A stretch of 64,000 nucleotides of DNA from G965247475 sp965247475 (GTDB lineage Bacteria; Chloroflexota; UBA11872), in the NCBI GenBank assembly GCA_965247475.1, contig OZ252016.1, positions 806,001 through 870,000 on the forward strand. Direction: 5' to 3'. Shown in pieces: positions 1 to 8,946 of the stretch. A model generated the notes under the pieces. It was not told the DNA's origin and did no database searches. It saw only the letters and a list, made by a program, of their open reading frames with translations. How positions within the stretch are numbered: position 1 is the stretch's first letter; each line of letters begins with the position of its first letter. Both the position numbers and the translations under genes were made by a program.

Positions 1-3000
1 TTGACCGCTGCCGAAATGACCCCAACCGGCCGTCAACGCGAAGTCGTCGCCGGCCATGTTGCGCCGGTCGACGGTGGCGGGCACGGCGATGGCGGCGATC
101 TCCGGGCGCAGCGCGCCCTCGGTCACGCCGGGGACCGGCGCGTCGGAGTCGAGCAGCCGGGCCAGCTCGCGCCCGCGCGCGGCGGAGGCGGCCAGGGTTT
201 GGGCGGCCTGTTCGGCAAGATCGGATGTAGGGGCGGTTCGCGAACCGCCCTCGCCGCCGGGGAAAGGGTCGCTTGGCAAACCGCCCGCACCGCGGGGCGA
301 CTGGGCGCTTCGCGAAGCGCCCCTACCAGAGCGCGCGCCCTGACCGGCGGGGGCGGCGAGGTCAGGCCATCCGGGTAGCGGGATGCGCGGCCACTCCATG
401 CGCAGCGCGCCAGCGTTGGCCTCACGGTAGGCGGGATCGTGCAGCACCGCGAGCACGTGGTGGAACAGGTCCTCCACGCACATGCCGAGGTTGTCGAGGT
501 AACGCTGGGCTGTGGGGGACAGGTTGGGAACAGTGTTGTGCGCCGGCCCCGTCGTTCCGAGAGCGTCGTCGCGGAGCCAGGCGGGAAAGAAGCTCGATAA
601 CCCATTGCCGAAATTGTCGGCAAGGTAGCGAGTCAGGGCTCCCCGCGAGAAATCCTCCTTGGCTTCTCGTGCACGAGCTTCGAGCCACACGTTCCCCGCG
701 AATACATGCGGCCTGTAGTCGGGGCGTGGACGATCAAGCAACCCGCTGTCCGCTTCCCAGTAGAGCCAGCGGCTGTCGAAGGGACGGTAGGCAAAGTGGA
801 TGAAGCCGGACTCAGTCGGCCCGCCGCGCGCCAGGAGCGCGCCGCGTACCACGCGAGCGTCGAACCGCGCCGTGCTCTTCATCACCCCCGGATAGCGCCG
901 CGCGATCTCGTCGTGGCTGAGGTCCGGGTCGAAGTAGTCGGCAACCCGCGCCTCGAGCCGGTCGCGATCGGTATCGACCAGAAAGGCGTCGCGGCTGGTC
1001 TTGACCCCGGGAAACGACGTCGGAAACAGCTCGGGCAGTAAGGGCCAGTCGAACCACCCGTCGCTGACCGCCATTCGTGCGAAAGGCAGGCCCAGCGGCA
1101 GGAGGGGCTCGAAGCTGTCGTAGAGCGTGTCCAACTCCGCCTCTGCCGTTTCCGTCAACTCCTCACGCTTCGTCTGACCCCAGAGATGGCGAAAGCCCAC
1201 GGCTTCGGTCGGTGAGTGGTCGGCCTTGCGTACCAGCGTCGTGATGGCGGTGCCCACCTGGATGCCGACCGGGTCCTCCGGCGACGAGAAGATGCTCGGG
1301 TCTGGCACACCGTCCGGCGTGGTCTTGCCGGTCTTGTACTTGTCACCGTTGAGGTTGTCGATGCGGATCGCGTCGAAGGCTTCCAGGTAGCGCTCCCGCA
1401 TGCCGGGGAACGACAGCCCGTCGAGCCAGGAGTAGTTGGAGATGAAGCAGACCACGCCCTGGCCGGTCTTCTCGGCGATGCGGCGCTCGGCCATGCGGAA
1501 GAACCGCACGTAGAGGTCGTTCAGCCCCTGGCCTTCGGGTTCCCGGACCCGTTTGGTCGTCCGATAGGCCACCGAAAGCTCGCGCTCCTCCTCGACGGCC
1601 ATGCCGGCGAAGCCGTTGTACGGCGGGTTGCCCAGGATCACCAGGATCGGCGCGTCCTGCTTCACCCGCCCCGCGCGACGTCGTTCTTCCTCCAACTCGG
1701 GAAACGGGAGCGGCTTCGACGCCTTAGGCTCCCAGCCGGTGAGCGCGTTGGTGAGGAAGACGCCCGCGCGTTCGGCGCCGTCGTCGGCCAGCGGCGCGTC
1801 GAGTTCCTGCATGGTCAGCCCGACCTGCAGGTGCGCCACGACGAACGGCGCGGGCATGATCTCGAAGCCGAACACCCGCTCCATCGCCGCCTGCTTGACC
1901 CGCGCGCCGGTGAGCGCGCCCAGGCCCTGGCCTTGGAGATTGCGGGCGATGCGACGCAGCACTTCGGCCAGGTACGCGCCGGTGCCGCAGCACGGATCGA
2001 GCACGTAGACGTTCTCCGCCGCCAGCCCGTCGGCGATGCCCAGATCGTCCCTGAGCGCGCGGTCCACGCGCGCCACCATGTAGCGCACCACCTCGCCGGG
2101 CGTGTACCAGACGCCCAGTTGTTTCCGCAGCGCGGGGTCGAAGGCCTGCAGAAACGGCTCGTAGAAGTAGGGCACGGCCTCTCCCTCGTTGAACCGCGCG
2201 AAGAACGTGTCCCGGTCCACCCGGTCGAGCGCGGCGGCCGTCCAGTCCAGCACCTCCACCAGGCCCAGCGGCCGCAACTGCCCGGGGTTGGATAGCTGCT
2301 GGAACAGCGCCCGCAAGACCGGTGCGCGCAGATGCCAGACGGCCTCGTGCCAGTTGAATCGATCCGTGGGCGGCGGCGTCTGGCGCGCCCACAGCACCCA
2401 GGCGGAGAAGACCCCGTAGAAGAGCGTCTGCACCAGCGTCGAGCGGAAGAAGGCCGCGCCGCGCTCGCCCTCGAAGCGCACGCCGAGCGCCTCCTCCAGG
2501 GCCGAACGCACCGCCGCCAGGGACGGCGCATCGCCGGCCGCCTCGACCCGCGCCAGACCGTCGCGCGCGTACGAGGCCAGTAGCCAGGCCAGGTCCTTCG
2601 GCTCGGCCAGCGCGGCCCGGTGCGACAGCGCCCGGCCGAGATACTCACCCAGACCGGCCCCGACCCGGCCGGCAAAGGCGCGCGGCTTTTCCAACAGACG
2701 GTCGAACTCTTCGGCGCCGGCCGCCAGCCGGAAGGTCTCCAGCTTGGCGGGCCTGCCCTCCGCGTCCTCGCCGACCAGCACGAAGTCGCGGGTGTTGGTC
2801 ACCAGCACCAGGCGATAGCGGCCCCAGTAGCGGCTGACCTGATCGCCGGCCGCGGTCAGCCAGGCGTCGTCGTCGGCGGGTTTGACCTCGACCACGCCGC
2901 ATTCGGGAATCTGGCCCTCGCGCGGCTGGCCCCGCTGCACTTGCTTGGCTGCGTAGAGACCGAGGTCGGGATGACCCGCGCCCTGGTCGGCCAGCTCGAT

Positions 3001-3156
3001 GACGCAGAAGACCTTGGGTTTGAGCGCGCCGCCGACCGCGTTTAGCAGGTTGGCGAGCGGGCCGTAGCTGGAGCGCTCGCCGGTCGCGCCGCCGGACGCG
3101 CGCACGCGGCGCAGGTCTTCAAGGTAGGTCTCGACCGCCGTCGCCAGCCGCGTCAT
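1..3156 (-). CDS. Single-chain restriction-modification enzyme (Type IIG-like, Type ISP C-terminal family), C-terminus off the window
   Basis: One open frame of 1,052 codons runs from an ATG at 3156 to the left edge with no stop. The N-terminus (residues 1-110) resembles the nuclease region of Type ISP/Eco57I-like enzymes, with VVEVKPADDD near residue 88 fitting a PD-(D/E)XK E-x-K. N6-adenine methyltransferase motif I (DPCCGTGAYL) is near residue 386 and motif IV (NPPY) near residue 507. I see no SF2 helicase motifs between nuclease and methyltransferase, so a Type IIG layout fits better than a true ATP-driven Type ISP enzyme. The part after about residue 690 resembles the Type ISP C-terminal family. 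The enzyme would methylate and cut the same site without a partner gene. Two palindromes of an interspersed repeat are read in frame near residues 945-980. The ATG is supported by the family-like start MTRLATAVETYLEDL. Confidence 0.85.
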   Translation of the reverse strand, partial: MTRLATAVETYLEDLRRVRASGGATGERSSYGPLANLLNAVGGALKPKVFCVIELADQGAGHPDLGLYAAKQVQRGQPREGQIPECGVVEVKPADDDAWLTAAGDQVSRYWGRYRLVLVTNTRDFVLVGEDAEGRPAKLETFRLAAGAEEFDRLLEKPRAFAGRVGAGLGEYLGRALSHRAALAEPKDLAWLLASYARDGLARVEAAGDAPSLAAVRSALEEALGVRFEGERGAAFFRSTLVQTLFYGVFSAWVLWARQTPPPTDRFNWHEAVWHLRAPVLRALFQQLSNPGQLRPLGLVEVLDWTAAALDRVDRDTFFARFNEGEAVPYFYEPFLQAFDPALRKQLGVWYTPGEVVRYMVARVDRALRDDLGIADGLAAENVYVLDPCCGTGAYLAEVLRRIARNLQGQGLGALTGARVKQAAMERVFGFEIMPAPFVVAHLQVGLTMQELDAPLADDGAERAGVFLTNALTGWEPKASKPLPFPELEEERRRAGRVKQDAPILVILGNPPYNGFAGMAVEEERELSVAYRTTKRVREPEGQGLNDLYVRFFRMAERRIAEKTGQGVVCFISNYSWLDGLSFPGMRERYLEAFDAIRIDNLNGDKYKTGKTTPDGVPDPSIFSSPEDPVGIQVGTAITTLVRKADHSPTEAVGFRHLWGQTKREELTETAEAELDTLYDSFEPLLPLGLPFARMAVSDGWFDWPLLPELFPTSFPGVKTSRDAFLVDTDRDRLEARVADYFDPDLSHDEIARRYPGVMKSTARFDARVVRGALLARGGPTESGFIHFAYRPFDSRWLYWEADSGLLDRPRPDYRPHVFAGNVWLEARAREAKEDFSRGALTRYLADNFGNGLSSFFPAWLRDDALGTTGPAHNTVPNLSPTAQRYLDNLGMCVEDLFHHVLAVLHDPAYREANAGALRMEWPRIPLPGWPDLAAPAGQGARSGRGASRSAQSPRGAGGLPSDPFPGGEGGSRTAPTSDLAEQAAQTLAASAARGRELARLLDSDAPVPGVTEGALRPEIAAIAVPATVDRRNMAGDDFALTAGWGHFGSGQ
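227..327. repeat. Interspersed palindromic repeat pair inside the restriction enzyme gene
   Basis: Two perfect 20-bp palindromes, GGGCGGTTCGCGAACCGCCC at 231-250 and GGGCGCTTCGCGAAGCGCCC at 303-322, face each other. GTAG precedes the first and CTAC follows the second, so the unit has inverted outer ends. The first 20-mer recurs exactly at 53997-54016 in an intergenic site. Both copies here are translated without breaking the frame, giving a Gly/Ser/Arg/Pro-rich stretch. Confidence 0.85.
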
Positions 3157-3434
3157 CTGTTGGCCGTCCGCGCTCGTGGTGGCATTAGAGTAGCCGTGCG
3201 GGCGCTTGGGGTACGTCCCATGAGTCTGGTAGCCCGCCCTCCTGTCATTCTGAGCCGGAGGCGAAGAATCTCATGGGTGCCGGTCGTGCGGAGGAGCCCG
3301 TACAGGCGCGGCGGCCACGTGCCGGTCCCGTGCGCCCTTCGACGAGCTCAGGGTGCACGGGGGACACGCCGGCGCCGATGCTGGCGGACGGCCGTATGAT
3401 GGCCGTCGCCGGACAACAGAGGGTCTGATCGACC
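3157..3434. repeat. Intergenic stretch with two interspersed repeat motifs
   Basis: No gene is seen here. A CTGTCATTCTGAG...AATCTCATGG motif lies at about 3243-3275 and a CCTTCGACGAGCTCAGGG motif followed by TGCACGGG at about 3337-3363. Related copies occur near 7996, 8051, 8085 and 15823. They look like mobile-derived or structural interspersed repeats. TATGAT at about 3396 could be a -10 element for the following dehydrogenase. Confidence 0.6.
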
Positions 3435-4481
3435 ATGCCAGCAACGCCGCCGACTGATCGGGTACGCGTCGGCCTGATCGGCGCCGGGAACTTTGGGCGC
3501 CACACCGCCGCGATCATCGCCGGTCTGCCGGAGCTCGAGCTGGTCGGCGTGGCCGATGTGCGGGCCGACGCGGCCGCCCAGATGGGCGCCGAATACGGCG
3601 TGCCTTCGTGGGAAGGGCATGAGGCGCTGCTGGCCGCGTGCGAGTGCGAGGCCGTCGCGATCGTCACGCCGCACAGCACCCATCGCGACATCTCGGTCGC
3701 GAGCGCCGAAGCCGGGCGCCACATCTTCTGCGAGAAGACCATGGCCGTCACCGTGGCCGAGTGCCACGACATGATCGAGTCGGCGGAGGCCAACGGCGTC
3801 AAGCTCATGGTCGGCCACAAGCGGCGGTTTCGGACCGCGCACGCCGAGATCAAGCGCCTGCTCGAGACCGGCGAGTTCGGCCGTCCGATGGCGATCAACG
3901 TGGCGGGCTACTTTGGCCGCGTGCTCGGGGGCTTCTGGACCGTCCGCGCGCTGTGCGGCGGCCTCATGTACTGGGCCGGCACGCACGACGTCGACACGAT
4001 CCGCCACTATCTGGGCGAAGTCGACCAGGTGTCGGCGATCACCGGGCCCAAGCTGTTTCCCGAGCTCTCCGATCAGGAGGACTCGATCGCCGTCAACCTC
4101 CGATTTGCCAGCGGCGCGATCGGGTCGATTCAGGTCTCGACCCACTACCCGATGGCCACCTACCGAACCGCGTTCACGTACCAGATCGTCTGCGAGCGGG
4201 GCGGGATCGCGTATGACCCGCGGCAAGTCGCGGTGCACACGCAGCTCCGCGATCAGCCGATGCAGACGACGTTCTTCGAGGGCTACGGGGCGGACGAGGC
4301 CTACGATCGTGAATGGTCGAGCTTCGCCGCCTGGATCCTGCGGGACGAGCCGCCGGTGCTGACCGGCGAGGATGGCCTGCGCACGGTCGAGATCATGCAG
4401 GCCGCCTACATCTCGGCGGAGAACCAGGGCGCGCCGGTGACGCTGCCGCTCGACCGTCACGAGCGCCGGCCCTTCGGCTAG
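3435..4481 (+). CDS. Gfo/Idh/MocA family oxidoreductase
   Basis: A 348-aa NAD(P)-dependent dehydrogenase of the glucose-fructose oxidoreductase / inositol dehydrogenase family. The N-terminal Rossmann fold is shown by VGLIGAGNFGRHTAAI at residues 11-26. HIFCEKTMA near residue 97 is the family EKP-type motif with Thr in place of Pro. The C-terminal alpha/beta half carries GGLMYWAGTHDVDTIRHYLG, where family members have the GG...D..H catalytic stretch. Such enzymes oxidise or reduce sugars, inositols or their acids in the cytosol. A DHDPS-family lyase starts 110 bp downstream on the same strand, which suggests a short sugar-acid pathway. The exact substrate cannot be read from sequence. Confidence 0.9.
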   Translation: MPATPPTDRVRVGLIGAGNFGRHTAAIIAGLPELELVGVADVRADAAAQMGAEYGVPSWEGHEALLAACECEAVAIVTPHSTHRDISVASAEAGRHIFCEKTMAVTVAECHDMIESAEANGVKLMVGHKRRFRTAHAEIKRLLETGEFGRPMAINVAGYFGRVLGGFWTVRALCGGLMYWAGTHDVDTIRHYLGEVDQVSAITGPKLFPELSDQEDSIAVNLRFASGAIGSIQVSTHYPMATYRTAFTYQIVCERGGIAYDPRQVAVHTQLRDQPMQTTFFEGYGADEAYDREWSSFAAWILRDEPPVLTGEDGLRTVEIMQAAYISAENQGAPVTLPLDRHERRPFG

Positions 4482-4591
4482 CCGTCCGACCGCCGCCCGG
4501 CGGCGCGGACCCATCGCCCGCCGGTTGACCGCGACCGGAGGCGGTGATAGGACTCTGGGCCATTCCCCGTGAATCCCGAGGGCGCACTCAC

Positions 4592-5539
4592 ATGACGGGC
4601 TCGACCACTGAGGTTTCCGGCGTCGTGCCGATCATTCCCACCCCATTCGAGCCGGGCACGGAAGCGCTGGACCTGGCCGCGCACCGCCGGTTGATCGAGC
4701 ACGCGATCGCCCTGGGCCTCAGCGCCGTCTGCCTGCCCGCGTACGGCAGCGAGTTCTACAAGCTCACCGATCAGGAGCGACTCGAGCTGATCGAGAACGC
4801 GGTCGCGGCGGCGGACGGCCGCATCACGGTCCTCGCGCAGTGCAATCACGGGTCGGCTCGGGGCGCGGCCGCCGTGGCTCGCCAGGCCACGGGACTGGGC
4901 GCCGATGTGATCTCGTTCGCGCTGCCGCGGCTGTTCCCGCTCGCGGAGGACCGGCAGCTGGAGTACGCGGCCGAGGTGTGCGGCGCGACCGAGCGCCCGG
5001 TGCTGATCCAGGACTTCAGCCCGTCCGGTGGAACCGTCGGCGGCGACTTCTGCGCCCGGCTCCTGGAGCGCTCGCCCAACTTCCGCTACATCAAACTGGA
5101 GGAGCCTCGGATGGCCCCCAAAGTCCGGGCCATCCGCGCCGCGACCGATGACGGCGTGGGTGTGCTGGAGGGCTGGGGCGGCCTGTACACGCTGGAGCTC
5201 GTCGACGCCGGCATCGTCGGGATCATGCCCGGTCTCGGACTGGCCGACTTTCACGCCGAGCTGTGGCGGGCGGCCCTCGCCGGCGACACGGTCAGGGCGC
5301 GGGCGCTCTTCGATGTCGTTACGCCCTGGACGGTGAACGCGCTGACCGACGTCGAGTTCTACAACGTCGTGGAGAAGCGCCTGCTCGCCGCGCGCGGATT
5401 GCTCGCGCACGGTGCGACGCGCAACCCCACGCACCAGCCAGACGAGGATGCGCTGGCGTACGCCGACGCTCTCGACGAGCACGCGATCGCCGCCGCTTCC
5501 CAATTCGGCCTGGTCGCGCAGCCTTCGGCGATCGAATAG
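4592..5539 (+). CDS. Dihydrodipicolinate synthase / N-acetylneuraminate lyase family protein
   Basis: A 315-aa class I (Schiff-base) aldolase/dehydratase of the DapA family. GVVPIIPTPF at the start and YGSEFYKLTDQER at residues ~48-60 are family hallmarks (usual GTTGE seen as GSE). The predicted Schiff-base lysine is in FRYIKLEEP near residue 168. The Tyr of the classical YN.P motif is absent: the strand reads VLIQDFSPSGG. This makes authentic lysine biosynthesis unlikely and suits a keto-sugar-acid lyase or dehydratase. An in-frame ATG at 4544 would add 16 residues that do not look like the family; the 4592 start is preferred. It follows a Gfo/Idh/MocA dehydrogenase. Confidence 0.87.
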   Translation: MTGSTTEVSGVVPIIPTPFEPGTEALDLAAHRRLIEHAIALGLSAVCLPAYGSEFYKLTDQERLELIENAVAAADGRITVLAQCNHGSARGAAAVARQATGLGADVISFALPRLFPLAEDRQLEYAAEVCGATERPVLIQDFSPSGGTVGGDFCARLLERSPNFRYIKLEEPRMAPKVRAIRAATDDGVGVLEGWGGLYTLELVDAGIVGIMPGLGLADFHAELWRAALAGDTVRARALFDVVTPWTVNALTDVEFYNVVEKRLLAARGLLAHGATRNPTHQPDEDALAYADALDEHAIAAASQFGLVAQPSAIE

Positions 5540-5585
5540 GCGGGCGGGCGCCGCGCCGCCGTCACCTCAGCGCTGGGTCAGCGGC

Positions 5586-6155
5586 TCAGCCGCAGGTGAA
5601 GCAGTAGACCTTCCCGCCGGGCGCCAGCACGCGGAAGGTGTATTCCAGCCGCTTCGCCGGCTCCCCCGTTCGCATCGCGGGATCGATCTCGACCAGCTCG
5701 AGGATCACGGTAGTGTCCGCCGCCGCGTTGCCGTGAAACTCGAGGATCTTTGCGGCCGTGGTGGGATCGCCGATCAGGCCGCTGGTCTCGAACGCGGCCA
5801 CGCCATCGACCTTCACCCACTCCATGACGAAGGTCTCCGGCAGCTGCGCGAAGCGCCACCGCAGTGTCGAGCTGTCGTCGCCGGTCAGGTGGATCTCCAT
5901 GCCCTTCTTGTCCGGAAGGCCGATATCGGCGAGGTAGTACTCCGTCTCGATGATGTCCGGCCCGGCATCCTCTTCCGTCACGATCTGCCATTGGATCTGC
6001 TCGTCGCCGGTCGCCGCGGAACGGCCGCCCGATGCCGATCCGTCCGTTGCGACGGTGGCGGTGCCTTCGCCGCACGCCGCGACCGTCATCGCCGCGACGA
6101 GCACGCCCACTCCAATCAGCATCCTGGCCCCAAGGCGTTGCCGGCTCACACTCAA
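5586..6155 (-). CDS. Secreted lipoprotein, paralogue of the one at 55021
   Basis: A 189-aa protein starting at GTG 6155 behind a GAGG. Residues 12-28 form a hydrophobic signal ending in the lipobox TVAACGE, so Cys-28 would be lipidated. The mature part contains GLPDKKGMEIHLTGDD, TLRWRF, FETSGLIGDPTTAAKILEF and EPAKRLEYTFRV, all shared closely with the protein at 55021-55569. The pattern of an early T-G...W element and a late PAK..YTF strand faintly recalls chagasin-type (I42) protease inhibitors. That is only a fold-level guess. It ends YCFTCG, a Cys pair missing in the paralogue. It is convergent with the DHDPS-family gene, 46 bp apart. Confidence 0.7.
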   Translation of the reverse strand: MSVSRQRLGARMLIGVGVLVAAMTVAACGEGTATVATDGSASGGRSAATGDEQIQWQIVTEEDAGPDIIETEYYLADIGLPDKKGMEIHLTGDDSSTLRWRFAQLPETFVMEWVKVDGVAAFETSGLIGDPTTAAKILEFHGNAAADTTVILELVEIDPAMRTGEPAKRLEYTFRVLAPGGKVYCFTCG

Positions 6156-6379
6156 TCCTCACTTGCAACGGCTGGCTGCGGACAGACCGATTCCCTGCTG
6201 GACAAGCGTACCGCCCGCGCCGCCGTCTAGGCACGCCGCCGCAACAACCCGAGCCGGGCCACAGACCGCGTCACGCCGACCACCCGCGTCGGTACGCATG
6301 CCCGCCGCATTCGGAATACATCCACGCGGGCATTACATTCGTATGACGAGATGGGCGACATTTCTGGAAGAATTCCGCG

Positions 6380-7960
6380 ATGACTGGAACCAATGGACCA
6401 ATGACTATCAAGTGGCTGACCCGTCAATTGATGCCCGCAACGGCCGGTCTGATCGGCGCGGGCGTCGCGCTCGCGGTCAGCGAGATATACGCCGGCGTGA
6501 TTTCGGGCGGGCCTTCGCTCGTCGTTGCGGTCGGCGCCCTCCTCATCGACCTCGCCCCGCCGCCGCTCAAGGACTTCGCGATCGCGGCGTTCGGGTTGAA
6601 CGACAAGCTGGCCCTTGTGATTGGGATCGTCGTCGTCTCGTTGCTCGCGGGCGCCGGGCTCGGGGTCGTGGCCCGCTGGCGCTGGTGGACGGCGCCGGCT
6701 GGGTTTGGCGCGTTCGGCCTTCTGGGTGCGGTCGCCGGCATCCACGCGCCGCTGCTGGCGTCCGTGCACGCTGTGCTGGCCGCGGCGGTGTCGGGCTTCG
6801 CGGGCCTCTGGACCCTGAACCTGCTGGTGAGGATTGCCGACGCGGAGTTCCGCGCGCCGCTGACGTTCGGAGGAGAGCGGCGGTTTGGGCGCCGCGGGTT
6901 CATTCAGGCGGCTGGGGCCTTTGCCGCGGTCGGCGCCGCCGCGGCCGTCGGTGGTCGAATACTCCTCGAACGATCACGGATCCTGGCGGCGAGCCGGGAT
7001 GAAGTTGAACTGCCGCCCGCCGCCGAGACCGTAGCCGCGCCGTCGCCGCAGGCGACGGTGGACGTTCCCGACATCGACCCGGTGGTAACGCCGAACGAGG
7101 ACTTCTACCGGATCGACACGGCCCTGTCGGTGCCGCTCGTGGACCTCGAGACCTGGAAGCTGAAGATCACCGGCATGGTTGATCGACCGTATGAGCTGAC
7201 GTTCAACCAGCTGCTCGACATCCCGATGGTGGAGCGCTACGTGACCCTCGCGTGCGTTTCGAACTCGGTCGGCGGCGATCTGATCGACAACGCCAAATGG
7301 CTGGGCGTTCCGTTGACCGACATCCTCGATCGCGCGGGCGTGCAGGCAGGCGCGTCCCAGATCGTCGGGCGCTCGGTGGACGAGTTCACGGTCGGATTCC
7401 CGACCGAGCGGGCGTTCGATGGGCGCAACGCCATGGTCGCGGTCGGCATGAACGACGAGCCCCTGCCGCTGGAGCACGGCTTCCCCGCGCGGCTGGTCGT
7501 GGCCGGGCTTTACGGCTTCGTGTCGGCGACGAAATGGCTGTCCGAGATCGAGCTCACGACGCTCGATGGCTTCGACGCGTACTGGATTCCGCGTGGGTGG
7601 TCCAAGCAGGCGCCGATCAAGACCCAATCGCGAATTGACGTGCCCAGGTGGGACGCGGTCCTCCGTCCGGGTCCGGTGGTGGTCGCGGGGGTCGCGTGGG
7701 CGCAGAATCGCGGGATCAGCAAGGTCGAGGTCCAGGTGGCGCGCGGGGATTGGCACGAGGCCACGCTGGCCGACGCCATAAGCGCGGATACGTGGCGCCA
7801 GTGGGTCTACATGTGGGACGACGCCACGCCGGGCGTTCACGAGATCCGAGTGCGCGCCACCGACAGCACCGGCGAAACACAGACTGCCGAAGTGAACCCG
7901 CCCGCGCCCGATGGCGCGACCGGTTATCACGCGAGGTACATGCTGGTGGAGGAGTCCTAG
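6380..7960 (+). CDS. Membrane-anchored molybdopterin-dependent oxidoreductase, sulfite oxidase fold
   Basis: A 526-aa protein in three parts. Residues 1-165 hold about four hydrophobic segments. Around residue 170 a twin-arginine-like RRFGRRGF precedes another hydrophobic segment. From about residue 215 a sulfite-oxidase-type molybdopterin domain begins (VTPNEDFYRIDTAL, VDRPYELTFNQLLDIP), followed by a C-terminal Mo-co dimerisation domain (GVAWAQNRGISKVEVQ). The Mo-ligating cysteine is probably the one in YVTLACVSNSVGG, the form seen in YedY-like and actinobacterial homologues. The catalytic domain would lie outside the membrane. No b-type cytochrome gene is adjacent. The substrate is not predictable. 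Confidence 0.87.
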   Translation: MTGTNGPMTIKWLTRQLMPATAGLIGAGVALAVSEIYAGVISGGPSLVVAVGALLIDLAPPPLKDFAIAAFGLNDKLALVIGIVVVSLLAGAGLGVVARWRWWTAPAGFGAFGLLGAVAGIHAPLLASVHAVLAAAVSGFAGLWTLNLLVRIADAEFRAPLTFGGERRFGRRGFIQAAGAFAAVGAAAAVGGRILLERSRILAASRDEVELPPAAETVAAPSPQATVDVPDIDPVVTPNEDFYRIDTALSVPLVDLETWKLKITGMVDRPYELTFNQLLDIPMVERYVTLACVSNSVGGDLIDNAKWLGVPLTDILDRAGVQAGASQIVGRSVDEFTVGFPTERAFDGRNAMVAVGMNDEPLPLEHGFPARLVVAGLYGFVSATKWLSEIELTTLDGFDAYWIPRGWSKQAPIKTQSRIDVPRWDAVLRPGPVVVAGVAWAQNRGISKVEVQVARGDWHEATLADAISADTWRQWVYMWDDATPGVHEIRVRATDSTGETQTAEVNPPAPDGATGYHARYMLVEES

Positions 7961-8176
7961 GCAGGCTTCCCGCCCAGCGCCGGGTCTGGGCAACCTGTCA
8001 TTCCGAGGCGAGGCCGAGGAATCTCATGGCCACCGCACCGGCAAGAGCATGTCCTGAGCCTGTCGAAGCGCCTGTCCCAAGTCCATCGAAGGAATCTCAT
8101 GGCGCGCGTGTACATGCGCCGGTCGTTAACCGCGAATGATAGGAGGCGTGGGCCGCCAGGCTTGTGGAACGTACAT
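7961..8176. repeat. Intergenic repeat cluster
   Basis: No gene is visible. CTGTCATTCCGAGGCGAGGC...GGAATCTCATGG occurs at about 7996-8027, CCTGAGCCTGTCGAAGCG at about 8051-8071, and a partial GAAGGAATCTCATGG at about 8089-8103. These match the repeat families found near 3243 and 15823. Confidence 0.6.
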
Positions 8177-8878
8177 CTAGCCGAGTGCCCAGCCGGCGGC
8201 GGCCAGCGCGATCCCCACACTCGCGATCATTGCAGTCGCGTTCCCGAGCACCCGCGCCGGTCGGCCTAGCCCGCGCGAGATGCGCCGGATCCAAACGACG
8301 GCGCCCGCGATGGCAATAACCACTGCCAGTCCCGCCGCAATTGCGGCGGCGGGCATCTCGGCCGCGGCGGACGCGAGCAGGCGGGCACTCGCGCCGAGGC
8401 CGGTCGGACCGTAGATTTGCAGCCGTGCGGACAGTCCGGGGTCGCGTATCTGATTGATCTCCAGGCCCAGACCCATCGGCTGGAAGCTCGAAGCTTCAAT
8501 GTGCAGGAACCCGCGGTCCCCGCTCGCCACCGAGAGCTGTGCGCCGTATTCGGCGTCGACGATCAGCGGGACCGCGGGCAGCTCGATTCGAAGCCAACCT
8601 TCCGCATCGGTGTCCTCGAGCGATCCCGTCGCCTCGGCCAGAATCCGCTGCCGCGAGTCGATCAGCCGCGCGACGATCATGAGATCCGACGGCGACGAGC
8701 TTCTCCCGGGACGGAACGCGACGACGCGAATCGTGTCCGTTCGCGTCCTGAACCACTGCGTGGCAGCGCCCCCCTCATGCAGCGGTCCCGCTTCGAAGTC
8801 CAATCCGCCCCCCAATTGCACAGGTGGCGGTCCATCGATGAGCCGCGCCAGGCCATATCCGCCGAGCGCGAGGCCCAC
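8177..8878 (-). CDS. Membrane-anchored protein of unknown function
   Basis: A 233-aa protein not assigned to a family. The first in-frame start is GTG at 8878. The codons just upstream also encode hydrophobic residues, so a non-standard earlier start is possible, but a stop sits near 9008. The architecture is an N-terminal hydrophobic segment, about 120 residues of beta-rich exposed domain (WFRTRTDTIRVVAF, GWLRIELPAVPL), then two hydrophobic C-terminal segments around residues 165-232. It is divergent from the 8947 gene and probably belongs to the same envelope function as the membrane proteins there. The beta-rich middle suggests a carbohydrate- or peptide-binding fold, by inference only. 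Confidence 0.55.
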   Translation of the reverse strand: MGLALGGYGLARLIDGPPPVQLGGGLDFEAGPLHEGGAATQWFRTRTDTIRVVAFRPGRSSSPSDLMIVARLIDSRQRILAEATGSLEDTDAEGWLRIELPAVPLIVDAEYGAQLSVASGDRGFLHIEASSFQPMGLGLEINQIRDPGLSARLQIYGPTGLGASARLLASAAAEMPAAAIAAGLAVVIAIAGAVVWIRRISRGLGRPARVLGNATAMIASVGIALAAAGWALG

Positions 8879-8946
8879 CGCCAGCAGCAGCGACAGGAGC
8901 GCGATGCGCGGACGGCGTAGCTGACCCCGGTCGTGGCCGATGACGC

